Under the pieces are notes generated by a model, which was not told where the DNA came from, made no database searches, and saw only the letters and a program-made list of their open reading frames with translations. Shown here in pieces: positions 17,686 to 26,749 of a stretch of 64,000 bases of DNA. Numbering within the stretch: position 1 is the stretch's first letter; every line of letters begins with the position of its first letter. The DNA comes from Cupriavidus metallidurans CH34. Lineage in GTDB: Bacteria > Pseudomonadota > Gammaproteobacteria > Burkholderiales > Burkholderiaceae. The stretch is from the NCBI RefSeq assembly GCF_000196015.1, contig NC_007971.2, positions 169,721-233,720 on the forward strand. Direction: 5' to 3'. The position numbers and the translations under genes were made by a program.

Positions 17686-18072
17686 TTACTTGACGGTGAA
17701 GGTGATATTGCCGTTGATCGGATGGGTGTCGGACGACACAGCGCGCCATTCCACACGATAGTTGCCGGGGCTGAGCGGCTGCGTAGGCGTGACCACCATG
17801 GTCTTGGGATCGTCGCCGCCGGCGACCTTTGCTGCGATCTTCATCGGCGAGTGGTCAGCCATGCCCGGCATGCCGGTCATCAGCAGATTTGCGCCTGAGA
17901 ACTGCGTCGAAAGATTCTCCGAGAACTTCAGTTCGATCTTTTGGGGAGCGGCGACTTCCGCCTTGTCAGCGGGTGTCGATGTGAGCAGCTTCGGGTGCGC
18001 AAAGGCCACGGAGCTGACGAGCAATGCGGCAGCCGCGAGGGTCGCACGAATAGTGAGGCGTGATGCTTGCAT
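17686..18072 (-). CDS. copC: CopC periplasmic copper-binding protein
   Basis: A 128-residue protein. Signal cleavage after AFA exposes His at the mature N-terminus (HPKLLTSTPAD), a Cu(II) ligand in CopC proteins. There is a Met-containing loop (LLMTGMPGMADHSPM) for Cu(I) and the C-terminal SSDTHPINGNITFTV with the second conserved His. Both copper sites therefore appear intact. The ATG at 18072 is selected for its GGAG and signal peptide; longer in-frame starts run into copB. Confidence 0.92.
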   Translation of the reverse strand: MQASRLTIRATLAAAALLVSSVAFAHPKLLTSTPADKAEVAAPQKIELKFSENLSTQFSGANLLMTGMPGMADHSPMKIAAKVAGGDDPKTMVVTPTQPLSPGNYRVEWRAVSSDTHPINGNITFTVK

Positions 18073-18115
18073 GAAAAACTCCAATTGCTGGTGGGGTGAG
18101 AAAGGATAAAGACGA

Positions 18116-19603
18116 TCAGAACCACATGCGAATACCCGCGACGAAGCGCGTCTCGCCGCTGCGACCGCCGGAGGCTCGGACCATGTTTGCGGTATTGCCA
18201 AAGCTTTGCGAGCGTTCGATACCGATGTACGGCGCAAACTGCCGGCTAAATTCATAGCGCAATCGCACTCCGACAGCGCCGCTGGAAAGGCCACTGCCGA
18301 TACCGATTTCGGGGTCGTTCTTGCCGTACAGGCTGGCTTCCAACCTGGGCTGCAAGATCAGCCTCTGGGTCAGCAGCAAATCATACTCACCGGAAAGGCG
18401 CAGCGCGGTTCGTCCCTCGGTGCCGACATAGCCGGTTGCCTCGACTTCGAACCAGTAAGGCGCCAACCCTTGCACACCGAACGCAAGCCAGTTGCGTGCA
18501 GGGCGCCCATAGCCGGCGTCGTTCCGGACACCCAGTTGGGTGTCCCAATACGTGGCAATGGCGTGTCCCCACAACAGTTCGGTGCGGGCTTCGGGAACCT
18601 TGCCCTTTTCCACCTCGCCTTCTGCCTTGATCACGAACTTGTTGAACGCATTCCCAATCCACGCCTGCGCTTCGTAGGATGCCGCATTGCTTTCGTTGCC
18701 TTTGGTCCATTCAAGGCGATCAACGAGAACGGACGCGAAGATATGTTCGTCCGCCATATGCAGCGACCGGCTGGGGCCAATCGCGTATTGGCCGACGCCG
18801 AGCTTTGCGCCGTCGGAATAAGCATCTGGATCTCTGGCGTCCGGCGGAGCGCTTCCACCCTGCATCTGCATGGCGCCATGATCCATGCCCTGCATTGAGC
18901 CCTGGTCCATGCCTTGCATTTTGCTGTGGTCCATGCCCTGCATTGAGCCCTGGTCCATGCCTTGCATCTTGCTGTGGTCCATGCCCTGCATTGAGCCCTG
19001 GTCCATGCCTTGCATCTTGCTGTGGTCCATGCCCTGCATCGAGCCCTGGTCCATGCCCTGCATCTTGCTGTGGTCCATGCCCTGCATCGAGCCCTGGTCC
19101 ATGCCTTGCATCTTGCTGTGGTCCATGCCCTGCATTGAGCCCTGGTCCATGCCTTGCATCTTGCTGTGGTCCATGCCCTGCATCGAGCCCTGGTCCATGC
19201 CCTGCATCGAGCCCTGGTCCATGCCCTGCATCTTGCTGTGGTCCATGCCCTGCATCGAGCCCTGGTCCATGCCTTGCATCTTGCTGTGGTCCATGCCCTG
19301 CATTGAGCCCTGGTCCATGCCTTGCATCTTGCTGTGGTCCATGCCCTGCATCGAGCCCTGGTCCATGCCCTGCATCTTGCTGTGGTCCATGCCCTGCATT
19401 GAGCCTTGTCCTGCGCTCGGCGTTGAGCCCTGCTTCTTCGCGGTTGGGGCTGTCGCCTTCTGGGGGCGTGAATCCGGCGTTGCTTCGTTTGCCGGCGCAC
19501 CATCGTTGTTTGAACTGTTGGGCGAATGCGAGTGCTGTGCCCACGCGGCGCTCATTCCTGCAGTGAGCAGGGCGGCGACTGCAATTCGTGTGTACTTGTA
19601 CAT
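18116..19603 (-). CDS. copB: CopB outer-membrane copper protein with long Met/His repeat
   Basis: A 495-residue protein. After the signal peptide (cleaved at AAWA) comes a His/Ser/Asn linker, then 22 tandem octapeptides alternating MQGMDHSK and MQGMDQGS (about residues 69-244). The C-terminal domain of about 250 residues is the CopB beta-barrel (DAYSDGAKLGVGQYAIG, RLRYEFSRQFAPYIGIE, ending GIRMWF). The repeat supplies dozens of Met and ten or more His for periplasmic Cu(I)/Cu(II) binding. Typical CopB proteins carry far fewer repeats. It lies 32 bases after copA. Start at 19603 is set by the signal peptide. Confidence 0.92.
   Translation of the reverse strand: MYKYTRIAVAALLTAGMSAAWAQHSHSPNSSNNDGAPANEATPDSRPQKATAPTAKKQGSTPSAGQGSMQGMDHSKMQGMDQGSMQGMDHSKMQGMDQGSMQGMDHSKMQGMDQGSMQGMDHSKMQGMDQGSMQGMDQGSMQGMDHSKMQGMDQGSMQGMDHSKMQGMDQGSMQGMDHSKMQGMDQGSMQGMDHSKMQGMDQGSMQGMDHSKMQGMDQGSMQGMDHSKMQGMDQGSMQGMDHGAMQMQGGSAPPDARDPDAYSDGAKLGVGQYAIGPSRSLHMADEHIFASVLVDRLEWTKGNESNAASYEAQAWIGNAFNKFVIKAEGEVEKGKVPEARTELLWGHAIATYWDTQLGVRNDAGYGRPARNWLAFGVQGLAPYWFEVEATGYVGTEGRTALRLSGEYDLLLTQRLILQPRLEASLYGKNDPEIGIGSGLSSGAVGVRLRYEFSRQFAPYIGIERSQSFGNTANMVRASGGRSGETRFVAGIRMWF
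18872..19399 (-). repeat. 22-copy 24-bp coding repeat inside copB
   Basis: 528 bases made of 24-bp units, each encoding MQGMDHSK or MQGMDQGS. The two forms alternate except once, where two QGS units stand together (near 19190-19235), and the last unit reads MQGMDHGA. The near-identity of units points to recent expansion by slippage or unequal recombination. All units keep the frame. Confidence 0.97.
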
Positions 19604-19634
19604 GGGATCTGGTAGTCGGTTGAAGAGAGTCGGA

Positions 19635-21479
19635 TCAGGCCACAAGTACTTCGCGGAACATCCCGGCATCCATGTGCAACATAAGGTGGCAGTGCCATGC
19701 CCAGCGGCCCAATGCGTCGGCGGTTACCAGGAAGCTGATCCGCTGCGCAGGTTGGACCGGAATGGTATGTCGCCGGGCCTGGAACGAACCGTCAGGCGAC
19801 TCGAGCTCACTCCACATGCCGTGCAGGTGCATCGGGTGAGTCATCATCGTGTCGTTGTGCAGAATCACGCGCAGTCGTTCACCGTACTTGAAACGGACCG
19901 GTGTGGATTTGCCGTACTCAACACCATCGATTGACCAGGAGTAGCGTTCCATGTTGCCGGTGAGGTGCAGTTCAACTTCCCGAGCAGGACCGCGCTTGTC
20001 GAGGGGGCCGCCAATGGTATGTTGATCGGCCAGCGTCAGAACGCGGCGGCCGTTGTTACGCAGACCGATGCCAGGGTCGTCGAGATTCGTTCTGGCCATG
20101 TCCACGCGCATGTCCGTGTTCGCGCCATATTCGGTCTTGGCGTGCCGAGCCTTCGTGCTGGGGACCTTGAGCGAAGCATCCATGGCCATGCCGCCCATCG
20201 CGTGCTGGCTATGGTCCATGGTCATGGCCCCATGGTTCATGCCAGCCATGCTGCCTTGGTTCATGCCGCCCATGTCCATCTTGCTGTGGTCCATGCCACC
20301 CATGCCACCCATGCCACCCATCATGTCGCTCATGGTGAGCCACTCGGGCTTGTCCACGGCCGGCACCTGGGCGTTGAGTCCTGCGCGCACCGCGAGTGTG
20401 CCGCGGGCGTAGCCAGTGCGATCCATGGATTGGGAGAAGATCGTATAGGCGTCGTCTCGCGGTTCCACCAGCACGTCGTAGGTCTCGCCGGGACCAAAGC
20501 GGAACTCGTCAACGCTTACGGGTTCCAGGTTCTGGCCGTCGACTTGAATGACCTTGAGCTTCAGGCCGGGAATACGTACGTCATAGAACGTATTCCCGGA
20601 CCCATTGATGAACCGCAGGCGTACCTTCTCACCGGGCTTGAACAAGCCAGTCCAATTGCCAGCGGGGGTAACGCCATTGGTCAGATAGGTCAGTGTGGCA
20701 CCGGAAAGATCCGCCAGGTCGGTCGGATTCATCCGCATCTCGTTCCACATCTTGCGCTTCTCGAAAGCGCTCTTCACACCGTCGTTTGAAACGTCGCGGA
20801 AAAAATCGAAGACGGTGGGCTTGATGTAGTTGTAGTAGTCGCTCTGAACCTTCAGTTTCGACAGGACTCGCATGGGGTCCTCGTCGGTCCAGTCCGAGAG
20901 CAGAATGGTGTAGTCCCTGTCGGCTCGCACACCGTCCACGCCGGTGGCCGGATCAATCACGATGCCGCCATACACACCGGTCATTTCCTGGAAGCCGGAA
21001 TGCGAGTGATACCAGTAGCTGCCGGTTTGTTCGACCTTGAACTGGTAGGTAAATGTCTCGCCGGGGGCGATACCGGCAAAGCTGATTCCCGGTACGCCGT
21101 CCATCTGGAACGGCAGGATGATGCCGTGCCAGTGGATTGACGTGTGCTCGTGCAAGCGGTTCGTGACGCGGATCGTCACGGTGTCGCCTTGCCGCCAGCG
21201 CAACGTCGGACCGGGAAGCATCCCATTGATAGTTGTCGCCACCCGCGGCGTACCGGTAAAGTTGACAACCGATTCGGCGATGACAAGGTCAAACTCCGTC
21301 CCCGTCAATACCGGGGCGGTGCCGGATGAAGCGCTTTCGGGGAGTCCCGATGATTGTGCCCACGCAGTTCCGCCCAAAGCACTCAGCCCCGCCATTACCC
21401 CGCCGGCGGCCAAACCTTGTACGAAACGGCGGCGTGGCAGGTTGGGCAGCAAGATGCCAGACAGTCGATCACGTCGCAT
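19635..21479 (-). CDS. copA: CopA multicopper oxidase
   Basis: A 614-residue periplasmic oxidase that converts Cu(I) to the less toxic Cu(II). A twin-arginine signal (RRRFVQG, residues 16-22) indicates folded export by Tat. Copper motifs are HWHG in SIHWHGIILPF, the YHSH of GSYWYHSHSGF, HPMHLHG and the type 1 site WHCHLMLHMDAGM. A Met-rich insert (about residues 382-435: GGMGGMGGMDHSKMD, GSMAGMNHGAM) is the extra copper-binding region of the PcoA/CopA type. First gene of the operon, divergent from copR. Confidence 0.96.
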   Translation of the reverse strand: MRRDRLSGILLPNLPRRRFVQGLAAGGVMAGLSALGGTAWAQSSGLPESASSGTAPVLTGTEFDLVIAESVVNFTGTPRVATTINGMLPGPTLRWRQGDTVTIRVTNRLHEHTSIHWHGIILPFQMDGVPGISFAGIAPGETFTYQFKVEQTGSYWYHSHSGFQEMTGVYGGIVIDPATGVDGVRADRDYTILLSDWTDEDPMRVLSKLKVQSDYYNYIKPTVFDFFRDVSNDGVKSAFEKRKMWNEMRMNPTDLADLSGATLTYLTNGVTPAGNWTGLFKPGEKVRLRFINGSGNTFYDVRIPGLKLKVIQVDGQNLEPVSVDEFRFGPGETYDVLVEPRDDAYTIFSQSMDRTGYARGTLAVRAGLNAQVPAVDKPEWLTMSDMMGGMGGMGGMDHSKMDMGGMNQGSMAGMNHGAMTMDHSQHAMGGMAMDASLKVPSTKARHAKTEYGANTDMRVDMARTNLDDPGIGLRNNGRRVLTLADQHTIGGPLDKRGPAREVELHLTGNMERYSWSIDGVEYGKSTPVRFKYGERLRVILHNDTMMTHPMHLHGMWSELESPDGSFQARRHTIPVQPAQRISFLVTADALGRWAWHCHLMLHMDAGMFREVLVA

Positions 21480-21682
21480 GAAAATAGTCCTTTTCGCTTG
21501 AATGGCCGCTTCGGTTTTTGCGGCAGGTCAAAGAGTAGCGAGATGCTGGCTACCGACGACTTACCTGAACATTACATTCCGGACAGGTTGGGGTCACCTC
21601 GGTGCGTACTGGGTAGACTACGCCGAAGATAAAAATTTGTATTAACAAAACCCGGCCGATCGCGTTGGGAGGAGGTTGGGTA
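21480..21682. promoter_or_regulatory. Divergent copA/copR control region
   Basis: A 203-base gap between copA (minus) and copR (plus). It contains CTGAACATTACATTCCGGAC (from 21565). A close match, CTGACATTACA, lies at 25005 upstream of the copM-position gene, so this is a candidate CopR-binding motif. Just before copR is GGGAGGAGG, a strong ribosome-binding site. Confidence 0.5.
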
Positions 21683-22369
21683 ATGAAACTGCTGGTAGTG
21701 GAAGATGAAGTCAAGACGGGGGAGTATCTCCGGCAGGGCCTGACCGAGGCGGGGTTCGTGGTCGACCTGGTCGCCAATGGACTCGATGGTCAACACTTTG
21801 CGGTCAATGAAACCTACGATCTCATCATCCTCGATGTCATGCTGCCCGACGTCGACGGATGGCATATTCTGCATGCCATCCGCGCGTCAGGGAACGCGGT
21901 CCCGGTCTTGTTTCTGACGGCGCGAGACAGTGTTGCCGATCGCGTGCGAGGCCTCGAGCTCGGCGCGGATGACTATCTGGTCAAGCCATTTGCCTTTTCG
22001 GAGCTGCTTGCCAGGGTCAGGACGCTGCTGCGTCGAGGCGCGGTGCAACTAGCGATGGACCGGATTCAAGTGGCCGATCTGATTCTGGATCTGAGCCGGC
22101 GGCGAGCGTCTCGCGGTGGGCGACGCATCACGCTGACCAGTAAGGAATTCGCCTTGCTCGAGTTGTTTGCGCGTCGAAGGGGGGAGGTGCTTCCCCGATC
22201 CCTCATTGCCTCCCAGGTGTGGGACATGAACTTCGATAGCGATAGTAACGTGATCGACGTGGCGATCCGGCGCCTGCGGGCAAAAATCGATGACGGCTTT
22301 GAAGTAAAGCTGATCCAGACTGTGCGCGGCATGGGATACGTCCTCGAGGCACCTGAGGATCCTCTATGA
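21683..22369 (+). CDS. copR: CopR response regulator
   Basis: A 228-residue OmpR-family regulator. The receiver domain has the phosphoacceptor Asp51 in [13 protein letters not shown] and the Lys in [13 protein letters not shown]. The C-terminal winged helix ends with [17 protein letters not shown] and [10 protein letters not shown]. It activates cop genes when phosphorylated by CopS. The ATG is preceded by GGGAGGAGG. The stop overlaps the start of copS by four bases. Confidence 0.95.
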   Translation: MKLLVVEDEVKTGEYLRQGLTEAGFVVDLVANGLDGQHFAVNETYDLIILDVMLPDVDGWHILHAIRASGNAVPVLFLTARDSVADRVRGLELGADDYLVKPFAFSELLARVRTLLRRGAVQLAMDRIQVADLILDLSRRRASRGGRRITLTSKEFALLELFARRRGEVLPRSLIASQVWDMNFDSDSNVIDVAIRRLRAKIDDGFEVKLIQTVRGMGYVLEAPEDPL

Positions 22370-23757
22370 GGCACCGTCTGTCCCTGACTGTTCGGCTGAC
22401 CATCCTGTTCTCGCTTTCCTCCGCAGTGGTCCTGCTCGGACTTGGCGTGCTTATCTGGCTGGCGATGGACCGGCACTTCGCCAACGAAGATTTTGTGGTG
22501 CTGGGGGACAACATCCGTCTGATTGAACGCGTCGCGGATGAAACTCCTGTGGAACGTCTGCCTGCGCGCCTGCAGGAGTTGGTGGAGCACCATCCCGGCT
22601 TTGTCGCACGGGTGCAGACCGCGCAAGGCAAGACGATTTTTGCCACGCGGGATTTCGATTTCAGGCCGGCGGAGAGCGCTACGAACGAGGGGCCGAACTC
22701 CGAAGGCACCTTCGTGTGGCAGCAGGAAACCAAGCACTACCGCGGCATGCGAGCGGAGGTGCCCGTTTTAGGCTCGGATGTGGGCGCCTTGAAAGTGGTC
22801 GTCGGAATGGACACGGAGATTCATGCACACTTTATGCATGCCTTCCGCCGGTCCTTGGCTTTCTATACAACGCTCGCTGCTTTCGCTAGCGGCTTGCTGG
22901 GCTGGTGGGCTGCGCGCCGCGGTCTGGCGCCACTGCGCATGATGGCATCGCGCGCTAAAGATGTGACGGCGAACCGATTGGATGCGCGCATGCCGGTGGC
23001 CGCGGTGCCAGTCGAGATGGCGGATCTCGCGGCGACATTGAACGCGATGCTCGAGCGTCTGCAGAACGATTTTCAACGGTTGTCGGAATTTTCGTCAGAT
23101 CTGGCGCACGAGTTGCGCACCCCGATTACCAACCTCATGACGCAGACACATGTCGTTCTGTCCCAGCCGCGTGACGCCGCAAAGTATCGCGATGTGCTGA
23201 CCTCAAACGCCGAGGAATTGCAGCGTCTTGGACGGATGGTCTCGGATATGCTGTATCTGGCAAAAATGGAGCACGGCATCACGCTGCCCAATGAGGAGTC
23301 GATCGATATTGCCGATGAAGTGCTGGCACTCTTCGACTTCTACGACGCGCTGGCCGAGGACAAGGGGGTCAACCTGCAACTGCAGGGGAACGCCAAATTA
23401 GCGGGCGACCGTCTGATGATGCGTCGGGCGCTCAGCAACCTCTTATCCAATGCGCTGCGTTACACCGCGGAGGGTCGTCAGATCCTGGTGTCTGTACGGG
23501 AGCACGGAACTGATGCCATGATCGTGGTGGAGAATGAGGGCGAGGAAATCCGGCCGGATCTGCTTCCTTACATTTTTGATCGGTTTTTTCGGGCAGATAA
23601 GTCCAGGACGCGACTGGATTCGGACAGTGTCGGACTGGGACTGTCGATCACCAAGGCGATCGTGGTTGCGCATGGCGGAAAAATTGCCGCGGACTGTTCC
23701 GGCGGAAAAACCCGTTTCACCATGACGTTCCCGCATGGTCGCCTCGGACTGACCTGA
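22366..23757 (+). CDS. copS: CopS copper-sensing histidine kinase
   Basis: A 463-residue heavy-metal sensor kinase of the CusS/CopS family. Two membrane helices flank a periplasmic sensor region (about 35-160). Then come a HAMP linker, the H-box [15 protein letters not shown] with His248, and the ATPase domain (N-box [16 protein letters not shown]-boxes [13 protein letters not shown]). It senses periplasmic copper and phosphorylates CopR. Translationally coupled to copR. Confidence 0.95.
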   Translation: MRHRLSLTVRLTILFSLSSAVVLLGLGVLIWLAMDRHFANEDFVVLGDNIRLIERVADETPVERLPARLQELVEHHPGFVARVQTAQGKTIFATRDFDFRPAESATNEGPNSEGTFVWQQETKHYRGMRAEVPVLGSDVGALKVVVGMDTEIHAHFMHAFRRSLAFYTTLAAFASGLLGWWAARRGLAPLRMMASRAKDVTANRLDARMPVAAVPVEMADLAATLNAMLERLQNDFQRLSEFSSDLAHELRTPITNLMTQTHVVLSQPRDAAKYRDVLTSNAEELQRLGRMVSDMLYLAKMEHGITLPNEESIDIADEVLALFDFYDALAEDKGVNLQLQGNAKLAGDRLMMRRALSNLLSNALRYTAEGRQILVSVREHGTDAMIVVENEGEEIRPDLLPYIFDRFFRADKSRTRLDSDSVGLGLSITKAIVVAHGGKIAADCSGGKTRFTMTFPHGRLGLT

Positions 23758-23849
23758 GGCCCGCGCAAGGGCCTCGCGCACAGCAGCGCTGCCTGGGGTG
23801 GGCTGCCGTGCTGGTCAGCTTGCGCCGCGAGGCGGAAGCAAGTGACCCG

Positions 23850-24302
23850 ATGGGCTTTCAAATCTTACTGCAGTGGAGGCAAGCGTTGCGTCGAATTAGA
23901 TATGGAATCGTTGGGCTGGCGAGCTTATCGGGGCTTGTCGCTCACGCACACATCATCCCCATCCCGGACGTGCAACCTGCCGCGGCCGCCTATCTGGCGC
24001 CGGGCGCGTCGGGAAAGACATGGCCGGCGACGGAGTGGGTCGTGGAGGTGGACCGTCTCGACGGCCAGCCTGCGAGCCGTGCCGTCCGGACCGGTGAGTC
24101 GGTTTCGCTCAGCTTGCGAAACCTGGGTGAAAAAAGCATCGACGTCGCTGTCGTGCTATCGCAGAGCGAAGCCATGACGCCAATGGCGAATAGTCAGCCC
24201 GTGACGATTCATTTGCTTGCGGGGGAACGGCAGGAATGGAGAATGCAGGCAACGAGGCCGTTGCGGATTTTCGTTTCTGCATCCCCCGAGTGGGCGAAGT
24301 AG
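23850..24302 (+). CDS. copN: CopN-position periplasmic protein
   Basis: A 150-residue protein with a signal peptide (GIVGLASLSGLVAHA) and a beta-rich mature domain, the last part reading VTIHLLAGERQEWRMQATR. The shape suggests a cupredoxin-like or immunoglobulin-like fold, but no copper ligand cluster is obvious. It follows copS and converges with copK, the place of copN in C. metallidurans. Function unknown. The symbol is positional. A GTG 42 bases upstream is an alternative start. Confidence 0.7.
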   Translation: MGFQILLQWRQALRRIRYGIVGLASLSGLVAHAHIIPIPDVQPAAAAYLAPGASGKTWPATEWVVEVDRLDGQPASRAVRTGESVSLSLRNLGEKSIDVAVVLSQSEAMTPMANSQPVTIHLLAGERQEWRMQATRPLRIFVSASPEWAK

Positions 24303-24326
24303 GGCGCGCAACGCGCCCTGGCAGCA

Positions 24327-24611
24327 TCAGCCCCCTTCGCTGTGGCCCTTCCTGAGGGCTTCGTCGAGCCTGAAAATCTCGTTGCCCTTCATGATGATTT
24401 TCGTGCCATCCCTGGTCTCCATGACCTTGCCTTCCGGCATGTTCATGGACTTGCCGAACTTGTTCTCCATGCCCATCTTGCCGTCCTTGAAAACGTGCAC
24501 CTTCGAGCCGTCCTGCAAATCGTAGGTTTTAACGACATTGCTCATATCGACCGCCGCCGCACTCAGCGATACGGCAGCAATGAAGGCTCCGACCATCAGT
24601 TTTTGTTTCAT
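24327..24611 (-). CDS. copK: CopK periplasmic copper-binding protein
   Basis: A 94-residue precursor. The mature part begins VDMSNVVKTYDLQDGSKVHV and is Met-rich (KMGMENKFGKSMNMPEGKV), matching the known C. metallidurans CopK protein, a small beta protein that binds Cu(I) through Met side chains and then Cu(II) cooperatively. It is abundant in the periplasm under copper stress. Sequence recognition is strong. It is transcribed toward copN. Confidence 0.95.
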   Translation of the reverse strand: MKQKLMVGAFIAAVSLSAAAVDMSNVVKTYDLQDGSKVHVFKDGKMGMENKFGKSMNMPEGKVMETRDGTKIIMKGNEIFRLDEALRKGHSEGG

Positions 24612-24640
24612 CGTTTAGATCTCCAGGTTATGGTCCTGCA

Positions 24641-24997
24641 CTAGGGCGCATTGGGTCCACCATGTTGTGGAACAACAGGTTCAGTGGACCTTGTCTTCTT
24701 GTCATCTTCGCAACCCGCCTGTTGACTGTCCGGTGCAGATGCCGGCGTCGATCGGTCCGGCGGCTGGCTCGTCGCCTTCGGCGGCGTAACATGCTTCATC
24801 GAGTGATGCCGGGGATTGGCCGCCAACACCAATAGCTGGACCTCATCCCCGTCGTCGCGGCGTTCGGCCTTGATGCCATCAATGCCCAGTCCAGTCGGTG
24901 TCTCGGCAACCCATGCCAGTTGTATTGCCCACACCTGTCCCGGCACAAGGCAGATGGCTGCGCCAACGGACAAGAGGAGTGGCATGCCTGCTTTCAT
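24641..24997 (-). CDS. Small exported protein at the copM position
   Basis: A 118-residue product from the ATG at 24997, preceded by AGGA. It has a signal peptide (AGMPLLLSVGAAICLVPG), a short folded part (IQLAWVAETPTGLGIDGI) and a Pro/Ser/Asp-rich low-complexity tail with HHSMKHV. It lies 29 bases upstream of copK on the same strand, where C. metallidurans carries copM. Family not recognised from sequence. An upstream in-frame start would add 18 residues and spoil the signal peptide. Confidence 0.6.
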   Translation of the reverse strand: MKAGMPLLLSVGAAICLVPGQVWAIQLAWVAETPTGLGIDGIKAERRDDGDEVQLLVLAANPRHHSMKHVTPPKATSQPPDRSTPASAPDSQQAGCEDDKKTRSTEPVVPQHGGPNAP

Positions 24998-25413
24998 TCG
25001 CATCCTGACATTACAAGTAGCGGATGGGGCGTTCGAGAACTGTCTTTTCAATTTAATTTTATTCCCGGACCCGAGCAGCGGGCCGTATAGAGCGAAAATG
25101 TAATCCTCCCGAAAGATTGATGTTAACGAGGTAACACTGGCGGGGAAGAAATTGAAGATACAGTTTCATACGGTAATGAATACAAATCTTTTCCTGCGTT
25201 GATCGCGCCAATGCAAAGGCAAACGTCTGGAGCTTGGATTGGATATTGAAAAATTTAAGAGCATTGCATCGCTTCTGATGCGGTAATACTTGAAGCCGCT
25301 CTGAAAGAACTATGTCATGTGGCGGTTAGATTCCCGTCATTTAACGATTGGATGCGCATTCTTCGTGGATGCGCGTGGGCATTGCGGCGTGGCAGCGGAT
25401 TTCACCTGTGGAT
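24998..25413. other. AT-rich upstream region of the copM/copK genes
   Basis: About 400 bases with no gene; part is distinctly AT-rich. It includes CTGACATTACA (25005-25015), similar to a sequence in the copA/copR gap, and probably the promoter of the two minus-strand genes. It ends at an IS30 remnant. Confidence 0.4.
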
Positions 25414-25530
25414 TCAACCGGTCAACGCAACAGCTTGATGGAGTCGTTCAGCCGGCGTACCGAAGTTTAGTGTCTTGCGCGGGCGTTCATTGAGACGCCT
25501 CGCTACAGCATCGAACTTGATATCGGGTGC
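25414..25530 (-). mobile_element. IS30-family transposase, C-terminal remnant
   Basis: A minus-strand reading ending at TGA (25414-25416) gives FDAVARRLNERPRKTLNFG followed by TPAERL. This is the conserved end of IS30-family transposases (leucine-rich helix, then RPRKTL). Only about 38 codons remain. It abuts the copper-storage gene remnant and marks the right edge of the intact cop cluster. Confidence 0.75.
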
Positions 25531-25664
25531 GTGCAGGCCTGCGCATTCGCAGCGGCGATGGTGGCCTCAGAAAGCCCCAGCACGCAAGGGAGATCTGTGC
25601 GCTGTGTGCCACGATTTGCGAAAGGTGCGAGAAGGAATGCAGCAAGCACGGTGCGTCGCATTGA
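25531..25664 (+). pseudogene. Remnant of a four-helix copper-storage protein (DUF326/Csp-like)
   Basis: Two pieces in different frames together read like the middle of a Csp/DUF326 protein: VQACAFAAAMVASES, then HAREICALCATICERC followed by EKECSKHG. The Cys-x-x-Cys-x-x-x-Cys spacing is typical of the bundles that hold many Cu(I) ions in the cytosol. The shift between pieces is around 25570-25580. Start and end are missing, so the gene is dead. It lies directly against an IS30 tail. Confidence 0.65.
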
Positions 25665-25917
25665 CTTGTCAGTTTTGCGGCGTCTGCAATGCGAGGGACT
25701 CAGTACGAGGAGTTAACCGGAAACTGTCGGGGGGATTACATTGAGATCCGGCGCGATCCTTAGGCCTCACTTGACGGTAGGATCTCGCTTGGCCTAGCCG
25801 ACGACGCCATCGTTGGACACTAATGCGTCGCAGGGTGGCGGGAACGAAGCGTTTGGCGTGGACGTGGTGGCGAATGCGAATTACACTCATTTCCGAATGA
25901 ATATCCGGGGTGCCTCC

Positions 25918-26682
25918 ATGTTTTGCCGAGTTCTGAGCCGTTGGCCGATTGCACTGCTGCTGACGATCAGCGCGTTGTTCACGAACTTTGTCCACGCCGC
26001 GGAGGCCTTCGACGCCAAAGCCCGGCAGATTTGGCAACTCCTGGACTACGTCGCGGTTGACTACGGCGGTGCGGTGGACGATGGCAAGGTGCTCAATGGA
26101 TCCGAATATGCGGAGATGCAGGAGTTTGCGGCCACAGCGGAGCGCCAACTGGGAGAGTTGCCTCAGGGTCCCGCCACTCAATCGCTACGCGAGCAGGCAG
26201 CGTCATTGCGCGAGGCAGTCGCGAACAAGGCCACAGCGGTTGCCGTGGCGCAAATCGCCCACGAACTCGCGGCCGCTGTACAGCGCGCGTACCCTTTTCC
26301 AGTGGCGCCTGCCAAAGTACCCGATCTAAGTCGGGGCGCTCAGCTGTTCCAGGCGCAGTGCGCAAGTTGCCATGGCGCGCAGGGGCGTGGTGATGGGCCG
26401 CTGGCTGCGACGCTCGATCCGAAGCCAACCGATCTGACCGATCATCTGCGCGCGCAGGAGCGAAGCCTCTTCGCGCTGCATCAAGTGCTCAGCAACGGTG
26501 TTACCGGCACCGCCATGCCAAGTTTCGGCGCGCTGCCAGACGACGACAGGTGGGCCACTGCCTTCTTTGTCGGGTCGCTGTCGTACACCGGTGATTTCGC
26601 GTGCCGAACTCTACGTCAGCGAGCCGTTTGCCGATCCGACGCTCCCTGCGTTCTCAGCGCAGATGAGACAGGTCGGGCATGA
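25918..26682 (+). pseudogene. Cytochrome c of the iron-permease (FTR1-associated) type, 3' truncated
   Basis: 254 residues. A signal peptide is cleaved near VHAAEA. A helical region (IWQLLDYVAVDYGGAV, typical of the leader of cytochrome c-FTR1 fusion permeases) precedes a class I cytochrome c domain with CASCH and MPSFGALPDDDRW. After FFVGSLSYT (about 26590) homology stops and the frame runs into unrelated sequence. Full family members continue with a seven-helix FTR1 iron permease, missing here. It looks like a gene cut by a deletion. The encoded cytochrome domain could still fold. Confidence 0.65.
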
Positions 26683-26737
26683 TTTGCAAGACTCGACCGT
26701 TCGGTATCTTGCGACCAGATTTTCGTGGCAGGCTTAA
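26600..26737 (+). pseudogene. Unidentified C-terminal gene fragment
   Basis: In another frame directly behind the cytochrome part, RAELYVSEPFADPTLPAF continues for 45 residues to RYLATRFSWQA and a stop. It reads like real protein but has no start of its own. It is probably the tail of a gene joined to the cytochrome gene by deletion. It is followed by the next gene after 12 bases, as in an operon. Confidence 0.4.
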
Positions 26738-26749
26738 GGAAACGTCCCT

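Noticed and set aside
18872..19399. Regular 24-bp repeat taken as a CRISPR-like array
   Set aside because: There are no unique spacers; every unit encodes the CopB octapeptide in frame.
18885..19934. Long open frame opposite copB and copA encoding repeats of MPCIEPWS and MPCILLWS
   Set aside because: It is the complement of the Met/His repeat of copB; a stop-free repeat unit opens all frames. No start signal or domain supports it.
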